Source: DASRAA01 sp963814165 | GTDB lineage: Bacteria > Acidobacteriota > Terriglobia > Terriglobales > Acidobacteriaceae | Assembly (NCBI GenBank): GCA_963814165.1 | Contig: CAWFBW010000008.1 | Location: 372,001-436,000 of the forward strand | DNA length: 64,000 nt | Direction of reading: 5' to 3' | Shown here: positions 9,368 to 18,957 of the stretch, piece by piece | How the letters are laid out: every line of letters starts with the position of its first letter | Position numbering within the stretch: position 1 is the stretch's first letter | Position numbers and translations under genes: made by a program | The notes under the pieces: model-generated | Databases searched by the model: none | What the model saw: the letters and a program-made list of their open reading frames with translations, nothing else | Told to the model about the DNA's origin: nothing

Positions 9368-11593
9368 TCACTCTCCACCCAGCCTGAACTTCAGACCCGC
9401 GCGGAAGTTAGCTTTCAGCGCGGGATACCCCAGCACTTCGTTGTAGTGGTTGTTCAGCGCATTGTTTACGTTAGCGTAAGCGGTGACGTGGCGGTTGATG
9501 TTGAACCAGCCGCCCAGATCGAGGCGCACGTAGCCTGCAGCGTAGTAAATCGGAGGGATGTATCCAAAGAGGAAATCGGAATCGGGACGGCGACCCACAG
9601 CAAAAGCCCCGATGGAAGCGCCAAAGCGGGGGCGAGTATAGGCGAGCAAGAGCGTTCCCGCGTGCTTCGGACGCCGCAGCAGCGGCGCGCCGATGCCATA
9701 GATGAGCGGATCACAATAGGGCGGCCCGCAAGGTGGAGCATCGATAATGCGGGTCGACGTGTACGTGTAGGCACCAGTAAAGCTGAAGTGTGTGCCCAGT
9801 TGCCCGCGCAGTTCGACCTCCGCGCCGTGCGACATTGACTTATTGAGGTTGACGTACTGGCTAGAGAAATCGACCGGGTTGGTCTGAAACTGAATCTGGT
9901 TGTGAAACTGGTTGCTGAAGTACAGGCCGGTCAGCGATAGGCGATTGCCCCAGAACCCTTGCTCGAACCCTGCTTCCCAAGACTTGTTTTGTTCGGGCTG
10001 AAGGTTGGGATTGGGCAGTACGGGGTAGGTTCCAGAGATGCCGAACGATTGCTGAAAGCTGGGTTCCTTGATGCCTTCCGCGTATCCTGCGCGCAGACGA
10101 GTTTCGCTGAAAGCCTCATTGCCGCGAAATAGCAGTAAGGTCCCTGAGACACGCGGAACGAACTTACTGCCGAAGCTGGTGTTGTTGACTAAGCCGGCGC
10201 CGACCAGTCCCGAGAGACGCTTCCAGACGAGCAGTTCCTGCGCAAAGGCGTAGTTGTTGAAGCGCAGTCCGTGCGTGTCGCTGAAATAGGCGAAGTCGGT
10301 GCCGGGAGCAAAGTTGGAGGTGATGTGGCCATTCTCGTCTTCGAAGGTGTAGCCCACGGTGGTCTGCGCCCAAGGACGCGGTGACCACTGTCCCTGGTAG
10401 CCAAATCCGGCGCGATTGTATTTGCTCAGGTTCGAGAACGGGTTGTCGAAAGATTCTCGCCCCGCGTCAACATACTGCTGCGAGTTGGCTTGCAGGTGGT
10501 TGTACTCGAATCCGGTGAACGTGTGCTGCCACGCGCCGGGGCCGCTGACGGAAAGCTGCCCGCTGGCCAGGAAATTGTTCTGGTGGGCGACTTGATTGGA
10601 GTTCGGCGGCAGCACCGGGTCGCCATTGAACCACCAGTTCGATTGCACTCCCGTCCAGTTGTTCGAGTGGCGCAGGCGAAAGCGAAGGGCTACTCGCGGC
10701 GAGAAACGAATTCCAATGTTGCCGCCCTGGAGGGCATTTGTGTAAACATCGTTGACGCCTTGGCCCTGAGTGTCGAACTGGTTGAGGAAGAAGTTGTAGT
10801 CGTAAATCTTGTCAGACCCGGCGACCGACATGTAGCCATTCGCGGTCGAAAATGTACCACCGTCGGCGCCGAATTCAAACTCGGGTTTGAGCGTGGTGCC
10901 TGTGTTGGTCCAAAGCTGGACCACACTGGTCATCGCGTCGGTTCCGTAGATGGTGCTTTCCGGTCCGCGCACCACTTCCATGCGCTCTACGCTGTTCATC
11001 GGCGTCACGCCAAAGTCGTAGAATCCGCCGGGGTCATTGACCGGCACGCCATCCACCAGCACCTTGTTGTAGCTCGATTCACCGCCGCGAACGAAGAGGC
11101 TGGCCTGGCTGCCGCGGCGTCCGCTGGTGTTGACGATGGCTCCAGGAATATAGCGTAAGGCATCGCTCGCGGTTGGCGGATTCAGCAGCGTAAGTTCCGT
11201 GCTGTTGAGGTAGTCGATCGAGGCGCCGCCTTGGGTGGCGACATCAGGCGTCGCCGTGGCGGAGACGACGACCGTCTGCGGGGTGGTGGCGAGCTTCAGC
11301 GCAACCGCCAACGGCGCGGGTTGGGGCACCGAAACCTGCACGGTCTGTGCCGCGAATCCAGGGGCGAGGACTTCGGCCTCGTATTGACCGTCTGCCAGGT
11401 TCGTGAACTTCACAACGCCTTCGCCGGTAGTGGTCAGGATGCCGACACCGGCATGACCAACGGCGCGATAGAGCGTGACTTGCACTCCGGCGACACGTTC
11501 GCCCGAGGGACTTTGGACCACGAGTGTCAAGTCAGAAGCAAAAAGGCTGGCAGGAGCCAGAAGGCAGAAAAGAACAAGACCGATGCGTTTCAA
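9368..11593 (-). CDS. btuB: TonB-dependent outer membrane receptor, BtuB-like
   Basis: The 741-residue protein has a signal peptide (MKRIGLVLFCLLAPASLFAS). A carboxypeptidase-regulatory-like domain follows at ~22-100, then a plug domain at ~108-230 (SDALRYIPGAIV, SLFVRGGESSYNKVLVDGVP, MEVVRGPESTIYG) and a long beta-barrel. The segment TVVVSATATP is a likely TonB box. The upstream cobalamin riboswitch makes a corrinoid the probable substrate, as in BtuB. The N-terminal extra domain is common in Acidobacteriota and Bacteroidota receptors. The start is TTG with AGGAGG just upstream. No btuFCD genes follow, so periplasmic and inner-membrane partners must lie elsewhere. Confidence 0.9.
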   Translation of the reverse strand: MKRIGLVLFCLLAPASLFASDLTLVVQSPSGERVAGVQVTLYRAVGHAGVGILTTTGEGVVKFTNLADGQYEAEVLAPGFAAQTVQVSVPQPAPLAVALKLATTPQTVVVSATATPDVATQGGASIDYLNSTELTLLNPPTASDALRYIPGAIVNTSGRRGSQASLFVRGGESSYNKVLVDGVPVNDPGGFYDFGVTPMNSVERMEVVRGPESTIYGTDAMTSVVQLWTNTGTTLKPEFEFGADGGTFSTANGYMSVAGSDKIYDYNFFLNQFDTQGQGVNDVYTNALQGGNIGIRFSPRVALRFRLRHSNNWTGVQSNWWFNGDPVLPPNSNQVAHQNNFLASGQLSVSGPGAWQHTFTGFEYNHLQANSQQYVDAGRESFDNPFSNLSKYNRAGFGYQGQWSPRPWAQTTVGYTFEDENGHITSNFAPGTDFAYFSDTHGLRFNNYAFAQELLVWKRLSGLVGAGLVNNTSFGSKFVPRVSGTLLLFRGNEAFSETRLRAGYAEGIKEPSFQQSFGISGTYPVLPNPNLQPEQNKSWEAGFEQGFWGNRLSLTGLYFSNQFHNQIQFQTNPVDFSSQYVNLNKSMSHGAEVELRGQLGTHFSFTGAYTYTSTRIIDAPPCGPPYCDPLIYGIGAPLLRRPKHAGTLLLAYTRPRFGASIGAFAVGRRPDSDFLFGYIPPIYYAAGYVRLDLGGWFNINRHVTAYANVNNALNNHYNEVLGYPALKANFRAGLKFRLGGE

Positions 11594-11622
11594 CTCTCCT
11601 CCTCACGCGAAAGGGGTTGGAT

Positions 11623-11798
11623 GAAAGTTCGCGCCGGTCTCCTGGCTCGCGAGTTGCGATGCGTGCATCGCGTACTACGGCGGGGGCCTTCCCGTTTGCA
11701 CAGTGGCCCATCGCCAATGACTCGCTTACAGTTGCGCGGCAGCGCGGGAGTTGCACCCGCTTCCCAGTTCCGTCCCAGTGGCGGAACGCGCGAACTTC
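11623..11798 (-). promoter_or_regulatory. Cobalamin (B12) riboswitch
   Basis: Read on the minus strand, the region contains the conserved series of the AdoCbl riboswitch: GGGAAGCGGGTGCAACTCCC, then a CTGCC...GCAACTGTAAGCGA block, then GGCCACTGTGC, and finally the B12 box AGCCAGGAGACC (11636-11647). The ends pair as helix P1 (11788-11798 with 11623-11634, GAAGTTCGCGC with GCGCGAACTTTC). It ends 30 bp before the receptor start, so it probably represses receptor expression when cobalamin is plentiful. Confidence 0.93.
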
Positions 11799-11880
11799 GA
11801 TGGATAAGCTGGAAAGAACAACCTTCGGCAGAAATTTGCCTTAGGGGAAACTCTGACTGTAGTGGCGTGAGTGGCTTGTG

Positions 11881-12597
11881 TCAACGTGCGGCTGAGGAAA
11901 AATGCGCCTCGGCGTCAGCGGTGACGCGCTCGAGCGCCGCTTGCATCTCCGCATGAGCCGCGGTCATTTGCTCTTCGTCGGCTTCGGCAGGAACGAAAAT
12001 CTTGCGGGCGACACGAATATACGCCCGCGAAAAAGGTTTGGGGATCATCATTTTGTCCCACGAGTTGATGACCCAGGCTTTCTCCATCGCCACGTAAAAC
12101 GCAGTGATGGGCACTCCGGTGGTACGGGCGAGAGTCACTGGGCCCTTTTTTGCGACATAACGCGGACCACGAGGGCCGTCGATGGTAAATGCTGCGCCGT
12201 AGCCTGCCATCACGTGCGAACGCATTTCCAGCAGGCCGCGCTGGCCGCCACGCGTGCTCGATCCGCGAATGGGCACGTAGCCGAACTGGTGGATGACACG
12301 AGCAATGAATTCGCCGTCGCGGCTCTGGCTGGTCAGCACCGCGAGGTTATGATGGCGAAAAATCCAGGTAGCGCCGATGACACAGCGGTGCCAGAACGGG
12401 TAAATGCCCGGATGTACGTTGTCCATGCTGCCGATGGAGCCGTCTTCCCAGCAGAATTCAATGCTAAGAGTGCGGCCGACGAGGGAAATGAAAGCCGAGA
12501 CGATCGAGGTGACGAGCGCTAGCTGCACACGCTGCCAGAGCGTGAGCTTGCGGTCGCCGGGTTCGTCCGACGCGCTGGCGCTGGATGGAGTGGGCAC
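11881..12597 (-). CDS. DUF374 lysophospholipid-acyltransferase-like protein
   Basis: This 238-residue protein is related to the acyltransferases that act on lipid precursors at the inner membrane; DUF374 members are often found near LPS genes. It has an N-terminal hydrophobic segment (~25-45), a WHR motif resembling the HX4D-type acyltransferase start, SRDGEFIARV and RGSSTRGG blocks, and the TIDGPRGPRYVAKKG motif typical of DUF374. The substrate is not known. It is downstream of the ABC permease gene on the same strand and may be cotranscribed. Confidence 0.85.
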   Translation of the reverse strand: MPTPSSASASDEPGDRKLTLWQRVQLALVTSIVSAFISLVGRTLSIEFCWEDGSIGSMDNVHPGIYPFWHRCVIGATWIFRHHNLAVLTSQSRDGEFIARVIHQFGYVPIRGSSTRGGQRGLLEMRSHVMAGYGAAFTIDGPRGPRYVAKKGPVTLARTTGVPITAFYVAMEKAWVINSWDKMMIPKPFSRAYIRVARKIFVPAEADEEQMTAAHAEMQAALERVTADAEAHFSSAAR

Positions 12598-12656
12598 GGG
12601 AAAAGTTTAAATCAGTGGATAGTCGCTAGGGCCCGGATTTTCTCTGGCCACCCTGG

Positions 12657-13961
12657 TCATCCCGCGTACCGCAGCCACTTCCGCAACTCCGGCAGCGTGG
12701 GCCGCTTGCCGTACATCAGAATCCCCACGCGGTAGATGCGCGACGAGATGCCCAGCAACCCCCAGGTGGTGAGCAGCATTAGCATGACACTCAACATGAT
12801 CTGCCAGAGGGGCGGCGTCTCGGCCATGATGCGCACGAACATCAGGATGGGCGTGAAGAACGGAATTAGCGAAGTCCAGACCGCGAGCTGCGAGTTGGGA
12901 TGTTGCAACACCGGCGTGCTCAGAATGATGGAGAAAACAATGGGCAGCATGGCTGGCCACTGCACTTGCTGCGCCTCCTGATCGGAGTTCACCATGGCGC
13001 CCAACGCGGCATACATGGTGGAGTAAAGGAAATAACCGAGAACGAAAAACACGGCGAAAGCCACGAACCCCACCATCGGGATGTGGATGTTGGACAGCAT
13101 GGAGCGTGAGGCGAGCATGCCGGGGACCGAGAACGCTCCGGCAATGGCTAGCCAAATTAGCGCTTGCGTCAGCCCGACCGCGCCTACTCCGATGATTTTG
13201 CCCGCCAGTAGTTGTTTGGCAGTCACCGACGAAAGCAACACCTCCAGGATGCGCGAGGTCTTTTCTTCGATGATCGAGCGCATCACCGCGAACCCATACA
13301 CCAGCACGTTGATATAAAGCAGCATCACCATGGTGAACGAAACCAAGAACACGGCAACGCCGCTGGCGCCTTCCTTGCCTTTTTCGATGCGTATGGCGTT
13401 AAAGTCAATGGGCTTCAGGACGCTTTCGACTTCGGCGCCGCTCATGCCCTTTTGCGCGAGTTGCTGCTTGACGATGGCGGAATGTACGGCGTTGCGCAGT
13501 TCGATACTTTCGCCGAAGTTGGTGACATCCTTGGCGCTGTACACCACCTTGCGGGCGGAGAGGTCGCTGTCGGGGAGCCAGAGGAATCCGTCAATTTTGC
13601 CATCCGTGATTTCTCGGCGTAATTTGTCGCGCTCAGCCTCGGTCACCGTGGTGTTTATGTCGATGGCATACCGCGGCGTGTCGGTTTTCGTTGCCGGCGC
13701 GCCTGCTTCTCCTTGCTTCTCGGGCGTTTCGATTGCTGCCGTTGGGGCCATCAACTCCTGCTTCACCGCCTCGGCGATGGCGGGACTATCGGCCACCAAC
13801 ACGATGTGCCGGGTGCTGCCCGACTTCATGTCTCCCAGGAACACGGGAATCAGAATGGTCGAAGCCATGAACACCGGCATCAATAGCGTCATGATGATGA
13901 ACGCTTTGGATCGAATGCGCTCCAGGTATTCGCGCTGAATGATGAGCCAGGTGTTATGCAT
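12657..13961 (-). CDS. ABC-2 type transporter permease (NatB-like)
   Basis: The 434-residue membrane protein has an N-terminal transmembrane segment (~20-42), a large extracytoplasmic domain (~45-200), and a cluster of five or six membrane helices (~210-400). The motif IIEEKTSRILEVLLSSV is typical of NatB/YhaP-type permeases. It overlaps the end of the ATPase gene by 8 bp, so the two form an exporter. Family members export sodium ions, antibiotics or other substrates; the substrate here cannot be told from sequence. Confidence 0.9.
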   Translation of the reverse strand: MHNTWLIIQREYLERIRSKAFIIMTLLMPVFMASTILIPVFLGDMKSGSTRHIVLVADSPAIAEAVKQELMAPTAAIETPEKQGEAGAPATKTDTPRYAIDINTTVTEAERDKLRREITDGKIDGFLWLPDSDLSARKVVYSAKDVTNFGESIELRNAVHSAIVKQQLAQKGMSGAEVESVLKPIDFNAIRIEKGKEGASGVAVFLVSFTMVMLLYINVLVYGFAVMRSIIEEKTSRILEVLLSSVTAKQLLAGKIIGVGAVGLTQALIWLAIAGAFSVPGMLASRSMLSNIHIPMVGFVAFAVFFVLGYFLYSTMYAALGAMVNSDQEAQQVQWPAMLPIVFSIILSTPVLQHPNSQLAVWTSLIPFFTPILMFVRIMAETPPLWQIMLSVMLMLLTTWGLLGISSRIYRVGILMYGKRPTLPELRKWLRYAG

Positions 13962-14884
13962 TGTGTTTCACCGTGTCGATGAAGATTTCTTCCAGCGAAG
14001 GCTCCATCAATTCGAATCGCTGGATGCGTGACCGCTCGCATGCCAGCTTCAGCAACTGCTGGGCATCGGTGCCGGGCCGCAGGCGAAGTTCCACATAGTT
14101 GCCGTAGTCGTTGACCGACTCGATCATCTCGTTGTGGTCAAACGGGGCCTCTCCCTCGTACTGCATCTGTACCGTGTTCTTTCCGTAACTGGCCTTGATC
14201 TTCTTCAGGTCGCCTTCCAGTACACTGCGACCGTGGTCGATCAGGCAGATCGAATCGCATAGCCGTTCCACCTGGTCCATGCGGTGGGTGGAAAACAAGA
14301 TGGTCTTGCCCGCTCTTTTTCAACTCGATCATGACGTCTTTCAGCATCACGGCATTTGCGGGATCGAGGCCAGAGAATGGTTCGTCCAAAATCAGTAGGT
14401 CAGGATCGTGCAGCAGAGCCGCGGCGAACTGGATCTTCTGTTGCATCCCCTTCGACAGTTCCTCGACTTTTTTCTGCACCCAGTCTGCGATCTGCAGGCG
14501 CTCGCACCATTCGAGCGCCCGCTTGCGCGATTCCTCCGTCGACAAGCCGTGCAGCCTACCGAGGAAGACCAGATGGTCCAGCACTTTCATGCGCTTATAG
14601 AGACCGCGTTCTTCCGGCAGGTATCCGACACGTTGCAATTGCTCGCGATGGAACCTTTCTCCGAACAACCACACCTCGCCCTCGTCGGGAATAGTGATGC
14701 CGATCATCATGCGGATGGTGGATGTCTTGCCTGCGCCGTTGGGGCCCAGCAGGCCATAGACGCTGCCTTCGCGAATCTCCAGCGACAGGTGATTGACGGC
14801 CACGAAGTCGTCGTAGGTTTTGTGAATTCCTTTTAGCTCAACGGCAGCGGGCATAGTTTGTTCTTCAAACGGCGAACCCGCCAC
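13954..14884 (-). CDS. ABC transporter ATP-binding protein (NatA-like), frameshifted near 14310
   Basis: This is the energy-supplying partner of the downstream permease. The 14884-14138 frame holds Walker A (GPNGAGKTS), a signature motif changed to LSKGM, and Walker B (LLILDEPFSGLDP). It then reads ...LKKSGQDHLVFHPPHG, where a family member should read ...SGKTILFSTHRMDQ. Removing one base from the GGG run at 14309-14311 restores this, and the second frame (to 13954) supplies the H-loop His (STHRMDQVERLCD) and the C-terminal domain. The intact product would be ~308 residues. A likely start is the internal ATG of MPAAVELKGIHK. Sequencing error is the favoured cause. Confidence 0.88.
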
Positions 14885-14956
14885 GGGTCAAATGCGATTT
14901 GCCCCATCGTCGGGAGTCTTTTGATTGTATAGATTTCTTTCGTAGCAAAGAGGGGA

Positions 14957-16195
14957 TCAGGAGGCCAGCAATTCGTTGCCGCGACGCGCCATGTCGATGG
15001 TGACACCAACCAGTCGGATAGTGCCACGTTCTTCCTCGCGAATCACGGCGCCTCGCGTGTGCACAAGTCTCTCCACGCCGTCAGGACCGACAAACCGGTT
15101 CTCGAAGTCGAAGTCCTGGCCAGGACGCTCCTGTAAATCTTCGAGCAATTCGCGAATTCGGCGGTCATCTGCTGGATGGACGAAGGCCATGAGCCGGTCA
15201 AATGTTGGGGGAACAGTCGGATCTAACCCCAGCACGTCGTAGAACTCCGGGGAACAGCGCATGCTGCCGTCTTGCGGATTCCACTCCCAGTCGCCGACCC
15301 GTGCGTGTTGCATCAACAGGCGAAGCTTGGTTTCGTTGCTGCGGGCCACTTGTTCGGCCAGTCTTCGCGCGGTGATATCGAGGTCGATGCCCACCATCCG
15401 TTTTGGCCGGCCGCCGGCATCGTAATACACATGCCCGTGGCTGGCGATCCAGCGGGTGCGACCGCTGGCGGTACAGATGCGGTACTCCATCGACCAGTGC
15501 TGCAGCGAGCGGCCGAACAGGTCATCCATCGTTCTTGTTACCTGCTCGCGATCTTCGGGATGAATCCCCTCCATCCACTTTTCCCGCGACGGTTTCTCTT
15601 GCAACGGATAATCGAATAGCCGCCGGTAGCCGTCCGTCCAAAACACCGACTTGCTCACCAGGTCCCAGTCCCAGACACCGCCGGCAACCACCTGCTCGGC
15701 GATACTGAGCCGATCCTGGCTCGCCATCGAATGTTGCTGCGCGACTTTGCTGACATCCGCATCACTCGATGCCTGCAGTATCGCATTTCGGCCAAGCTCG
15801 CCCAAAACCGAAACTAGCATTCCTGACAATGCGAACAACGACGTGGCGATCACCGATCTCGAATCGTTCAAACCGACGGTGTACAGCGGCGGAATCAGAA
15901 AGTAATCTGCAAGGCTGATGGTCGTTAGCAGCGAAACCAGTCCCGGCCCAAGTCCTCCAAAGAACGCCGACAGGGTTACAGGTATGAATAGGGAGGCGTA
16001 TGGGAAGCCGTCGTTGATTACGAAGTGGCCCAGCAGCCAGCGCAGTGCGATCCAGACCAGGGAGACGACGACGGCTGCGGTGTACCGCAACGGCGTGCTC
16101 GACTCGAGATACGTTGCCAGCACTCGCCACCGGGATGATGGAGATATTTCCATGCGACTGGGGGCCGCGACCACGGCGCACGTCCGGCCGATCAC
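14957..16195 (-). CDS. Membrane PAS-domain sensor without output domain
   Basis: The 412-residue protein has four predicted membrane helices (~38-135) resembling the KdpD-type DUF4118 segment, then two PAS_3 domains. The first (~165-275) contains GVWDWDLVSKSVFWTDGYR and the second (~285-405) contains GDWEWNPQDGSMRCSPEFY. It stops after the second PAS C-cap (VGVTIDMARR) with no histidine kinase, GGDEF or other effector domain. No alternative frame downstream encodes one, so this does not look like a frameshift. It may signal through a partner or be the remnant of a longer kinase. The start may be the internal Met at residue 15. Confidence 0.8.
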   Translation of the reverse strand: MIGRTCAVVAAPSRMEISPSSRWRVLATYLESSTPLRYTAAVVVSLVWIALRWLLGHFVINDGFPYASLFIPVTLSAFFGGLGPGLVSLLTTISLADYFLIPPLYTVGLNDSRSVIATSLFALSGMLVSVLGELGRNAILQASSDADVSKVAQQHSMASQDRLSIAEQVVAGGVWDWDLVSKSVFWTDGYRRLFDYPLQEKPSREKWMEGIHPEDREQVTRTMDDLFGRSLQHWSMEYRICTASGRTRWIASHGHVYYDAGGRPKRMVGIDLDITARRLAEQVARSNETKLRLLMQHARVGDWEWNPQDGSMRCSPEFYDVLGLDPTVPPTFDRLMAFVHPADDRRIRELLEDLQERPGQDFDFENRFVGPDGVERLVHTRGAVIREEERGTIRLVGVTIDMARRGNELLAS

Positions 16196-16235
16196 TTGTT
16201 AGTTGACGCCTAACCGCGATTTTTGACCATAGCCG

Positions 16236-16830
16236 TTAAGTGGATGTCGGTGGGCACGGAGGTAGGAAGTTGGCTACAATGCGCTTGCCGTCACTCGTCA
16301 GCACGCTTTCGGGGTGAAACTGTACTCCTTCGACGTGGTACTTCGCGGTGGCGAAGCCCCATAATGACGCGTTTTCCGTCACGGTCCAGGCATGTGGCTG
16401 AAATCTCCAACTCGGCAGGCAGGCTCTTCTCTTCCACCACCAAAGAGTGGTAGCGAGTGGCGGTCATGGGAGACGGAATGCCGCGAAAAATCGTCTTTCC
16501 GTCGTGCTCGACTTCGCTGGTTTTTCCGTGCATGAGGTTGGCGGCGCGAATCACGTTACCGCCGAAAGCAGCGCCGATTGCCTGGTGTCCGAGGCACACG
16601 CCGAGCAGCGGAATTTTCCCCGCGAAGTGCTTGATTACGTCGATGCTGATACCGGCTTCCTGCGGAGTGCACGGCCCCGGCGAGATCACGATCCGTTCGG
16701 GACGAAGCTGTTCGATCTCGTTCAGCGTAGTCTGGTCATTGCGGCGCACCACGACCTCGTGCCCCATCTCCCCGATGTACTGCACCAGGTTGTAGGTAAA
16801 AGAGTCGTAGTTGTCCAGAACGAAAATCAC
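16236..16830 (-). CDS. trpG: Anthranilate synthase component II (glutamine amidotransferase), frameshifted near 16344
   Basis: TrpG supplies ammonia from glutamine for anthranilate synthesis; some homologues also serve p-aminobenzoate synthesis. The N-terminal reading has DNYDSFTYNLVQY, the oxyanion segment ISPGPCTPQEAG, the nucleophile Cys in GVCLGHQAIG, and RYHSLVV. The long frame then gives a nonsense tail and stops at 16291. Dropping one base at about 16344 gives KYHVEGVQFHPES, which contains the catalytic His and Glu, and runs to TAA at 16236 (about 197 residues). The GTG start overlaps the trpE stop (GTGA), so the pair is translationally coupled. Confidence 0.92.
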
Positions 16831-18299
16831 TCAGCCTTCTCCGCCGCCCGTAGTAGCGCACTCGCCTTGTTCATACACTCCTGATATTCGCTTTCCGGAT
16901 CCGAGTCCGCCACAATTCCTGCACCAGCCTGAACGTAAGCGCGACCGCGATGGACGACCATAGTCCGGATCGCGATGCACGAATCGAGATTGCCCGCGTA
17001 GTCCGCGTAAAGAATCGCTCCGCCGTACACACCACGGCGCACCGGCTCCAGTTCTTCGATGATTTGCATGGCACGCACTTTGGGCGCGCCGCTCAGCGTA
17101 CCGGCTGGGAAGCACGCCGCCACCGCATCAAGCGCATCAAGTTCCGGGCGAAGCTGCCCCTCGAGTGCCGACACCAGATGCATCACGTGCGAATAGCGCT
17201 CCACGTACATCAGGTCTTTCACTTTTACCGTTCCATAATCGCTGACGCGCCCCAAATCGTTGCGTCCGAGGTCCACCAGCATCACGTGTTCGGCGCGCTC
17301 CTTCTCGTCGTTGCGCAATTCTTCGATCAGGCGCGCATCGTCCGCCTCTTCTTCGCCGCGCCTGCGCGTACCCGCGATGGGCCGGTACTCCAGCTTGCGT
17401 CCGCCGATTCGCACCAGCATCTCTGGCGACGCTCCCACCACTTGCGTGTCGTCGAACTGCAGGTAGAACATGTACGGCGACGGATTCACCGTGCGCAACG
17501 CACGATAAATCTGGAAGGGTCCCGTCGCTGGCTTGAAGTCGAGCCGCTGCGAGAGCACTACCTGGAAGATGTCGCCTGCAGCAATGTATTCCTTGGCCCT
17601 ACGCACGCTCTCAACGAATTCGTCGGGCGTGGTGCTGGCGTGCACCCTGATGGGTTTGCGCTTCGCCGGAGCCGACCATCCCAACGTCTGCTTATGGATG
17701 CCACGGACCAGCTTGCGCTCCAGTGCGTCGATGTCGGAGAGCGCACGATCGTATGCCTTGCGCGGCGACTCGGCTCGCACGTCAGCCACGGCGATGATAT
17801 GCAACTGGTGCTTCAGGTGATCGAACGCCAGCAGCCGGTCATAGAACGCGAAGACACAATCCGGCAGGTCAACATCGACCTTGGCCGTCTCCGGAAGCTT
17901 CTCGAACTGCCGCACCAAGTCGTAGGCGAAATAGCCAACGCCTCCAGCGGTGAATGGAGGCAGTCCAGGAACATGCGCTGGCCGATATTGCCGCAGCTTC
18001 TCCCGCAGCACTTCGATGACATTGCCTTCCAGCCGCTTTTCGTGAAAGCCGCTGCGAATGACCAACTCGCGGCCTCGCGCCGTCAAAACCGTACTGGGTT
18101 GGGCCCCGACAAACGTATACCGCCCGATCTTTTCGCCGCCCTCGACTGACTCCAGCAGAAACGCGTACTTCTGCCCGGTTGCAATGCTCTGAAACGCACC
18201 GACCGGCGTCAGCATATCGGCGCTCAGCGTCTTGGCCACGGGAATCAGTGTGGCGTCGCGGCTCAGCTGCAGAAAAGTCTTGTAGTCCGGCGTAAGCAT
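16827..18299 (-). CDS. trpE: Anthranilate synthase component I
   Basis: TrpE converts chorismate to anthranilate with ammonia from TrpG, the first committed step of tryptophan synthesis. The product is ~490 residues. It keeps the N-terminal tryptophan-feedback motif LLESVEGGEKIGRYTF and the C-terminal catalytic chorismate-binding segments (PSPYMFYLQFDD, RPIAGTRRRG, LVDLGRNDLGRV, CFPAGTLSGAPKVRAMQII). The Met at 18299 (MLTPDYKTFLQLS) fits the family start better than the upstream Met at 18365. Only trpE and trpG are here; the rest of the trp pathway must lie elsewhere. Confidence 0.95.
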   Translation of the reverse strand: MLTPDYKTFLQLSRDATLIPVAKTLSADMLTPVGAFQSIATGQKYAFLLESVEGGEKIGRYTFVGAQPSTVLTARGRELVIRSGFHEKRLEGNVIEVLREKLRQYRPAHVPGLPPFTAGGVGYFAYDLVRQFEKLPETAKVDVDLPDCVFAFYDRLLAFDHLKHQLHIIAVADVRAESPRKAYDRALSDIDALERKLVRGIHKQTLGWSAPAKRKPIRVHASTTPDEFVESVRRAKEYIAAGDIFQVVLSQRLDFKPATGPFQIYRALRTVNPSPYMFYLQFDDTQVVGASPEMLVRIGGRKLEYRPIAGTRRRGEEEADDARLIEELRNDEKERAEHVMLVDLGRNDLGRVSDYGTVKVKDLMYVERYSHVMHLVSALEGQLRPELDALDAVAACFPAGTLSGAPKVRAMQIIEELEPVRRGVYGGAILYADYAGNLDSCIAIRTMVVHRGRAYVQAGAGIVADSDPESEYQECMNKASALLRAAEKAE

Positions 18300-18418
18300 T
18301 GGTTCCCGGGAGCAAATTGCGGGGGTGATTGCGATTATACGAGAGTCCCAGGGCTGCGCCGACACCGGCTCCTGCGGCGAACGCGCTCTCCGCGGTATCG
18401 TTATCTGCGGGACAACAC

Positions 18419-18799
18419 ATGACCACCGTACGCATGGATAAGTGGCTCTGGGCAGCGAGGTTCTTCAAGACCCGGGCACTGGCAGCACGATCGTGTGAAC
18501 TTGGCCGCATTCGCTCCAATGGAGTGCAGGCAAAGCCGGCGCGGGACGTCAAAGTCGGAGACGTCTTGCACGTGACCAACGACGGCGGCGACTTCGAGGT
18601 CGAAGTCCTCGCGCTCAGCGAAATGCGCGGTTCGGCAGCGGTTGCGCAAACCCTGTACCGCGAAACCGAACCGAGCCGCGAGCTACGCCAGAAAGTGGCG
18701 GAGGAACGACGCGCCGCAGGACAATTCGCAAACTTGCAAGAAGGACGGCCATCCAAACGCGACCGCCGCCAGATCAACCGCTTACGCGGCAGAACCTGA
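18419..18799 (+). CDS. S4-domain RNA-binding protein, Hsp15-like
   Basis: The ~126-residue product has an N-terminal S4 domain (~5-65: MDKWLWAARFFKTRALA, then GVQAKPARDVKVGDVL). The C-terminus is rich in Arg and Lys (RPSKRDRRQINRL), as in heat-shock protein Hsp15/HslR, which binds free 50S subunits carrying a stalled peptidyl-tRNA. The Met at 18419 aligns with the family start; the longer upstream reading is low-complexity. It is divergent from trpE with a short shared upstream region. Confidence 0.88.
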   Translation: MTTVRMDKWLWAARFFKTRALAARSCELGRIRSNGVQAKPARDVKVGDVLHVTNDGGDFEVEVLALSEMRGSAAVAQTLYRETEPSRELRQKVAEERRAAGQFANLQEGRPSKRDRRQINRLRGRT

Positions 18800-18957
18800 C
18801 ATCCAGAAAGGCACTATGAAACGCAGGCCTTTCGCTTGCGCGGTTTCTGGAGCCTGCATATACTCGTACAGTTTGCCCGCCTGACCGCTGAGTCAACCGT
18901 GTCGCGCGTGAGCATTCGGGTGTTTGGGCCGCAGGCCCGCAATTTTCGGAGACTTTT

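Noticed and set aside
16950..18149. 399-codon forward ORF opposite trpE
   Set aside because: Antisense of trpE; no ribosome site or family resemblance.
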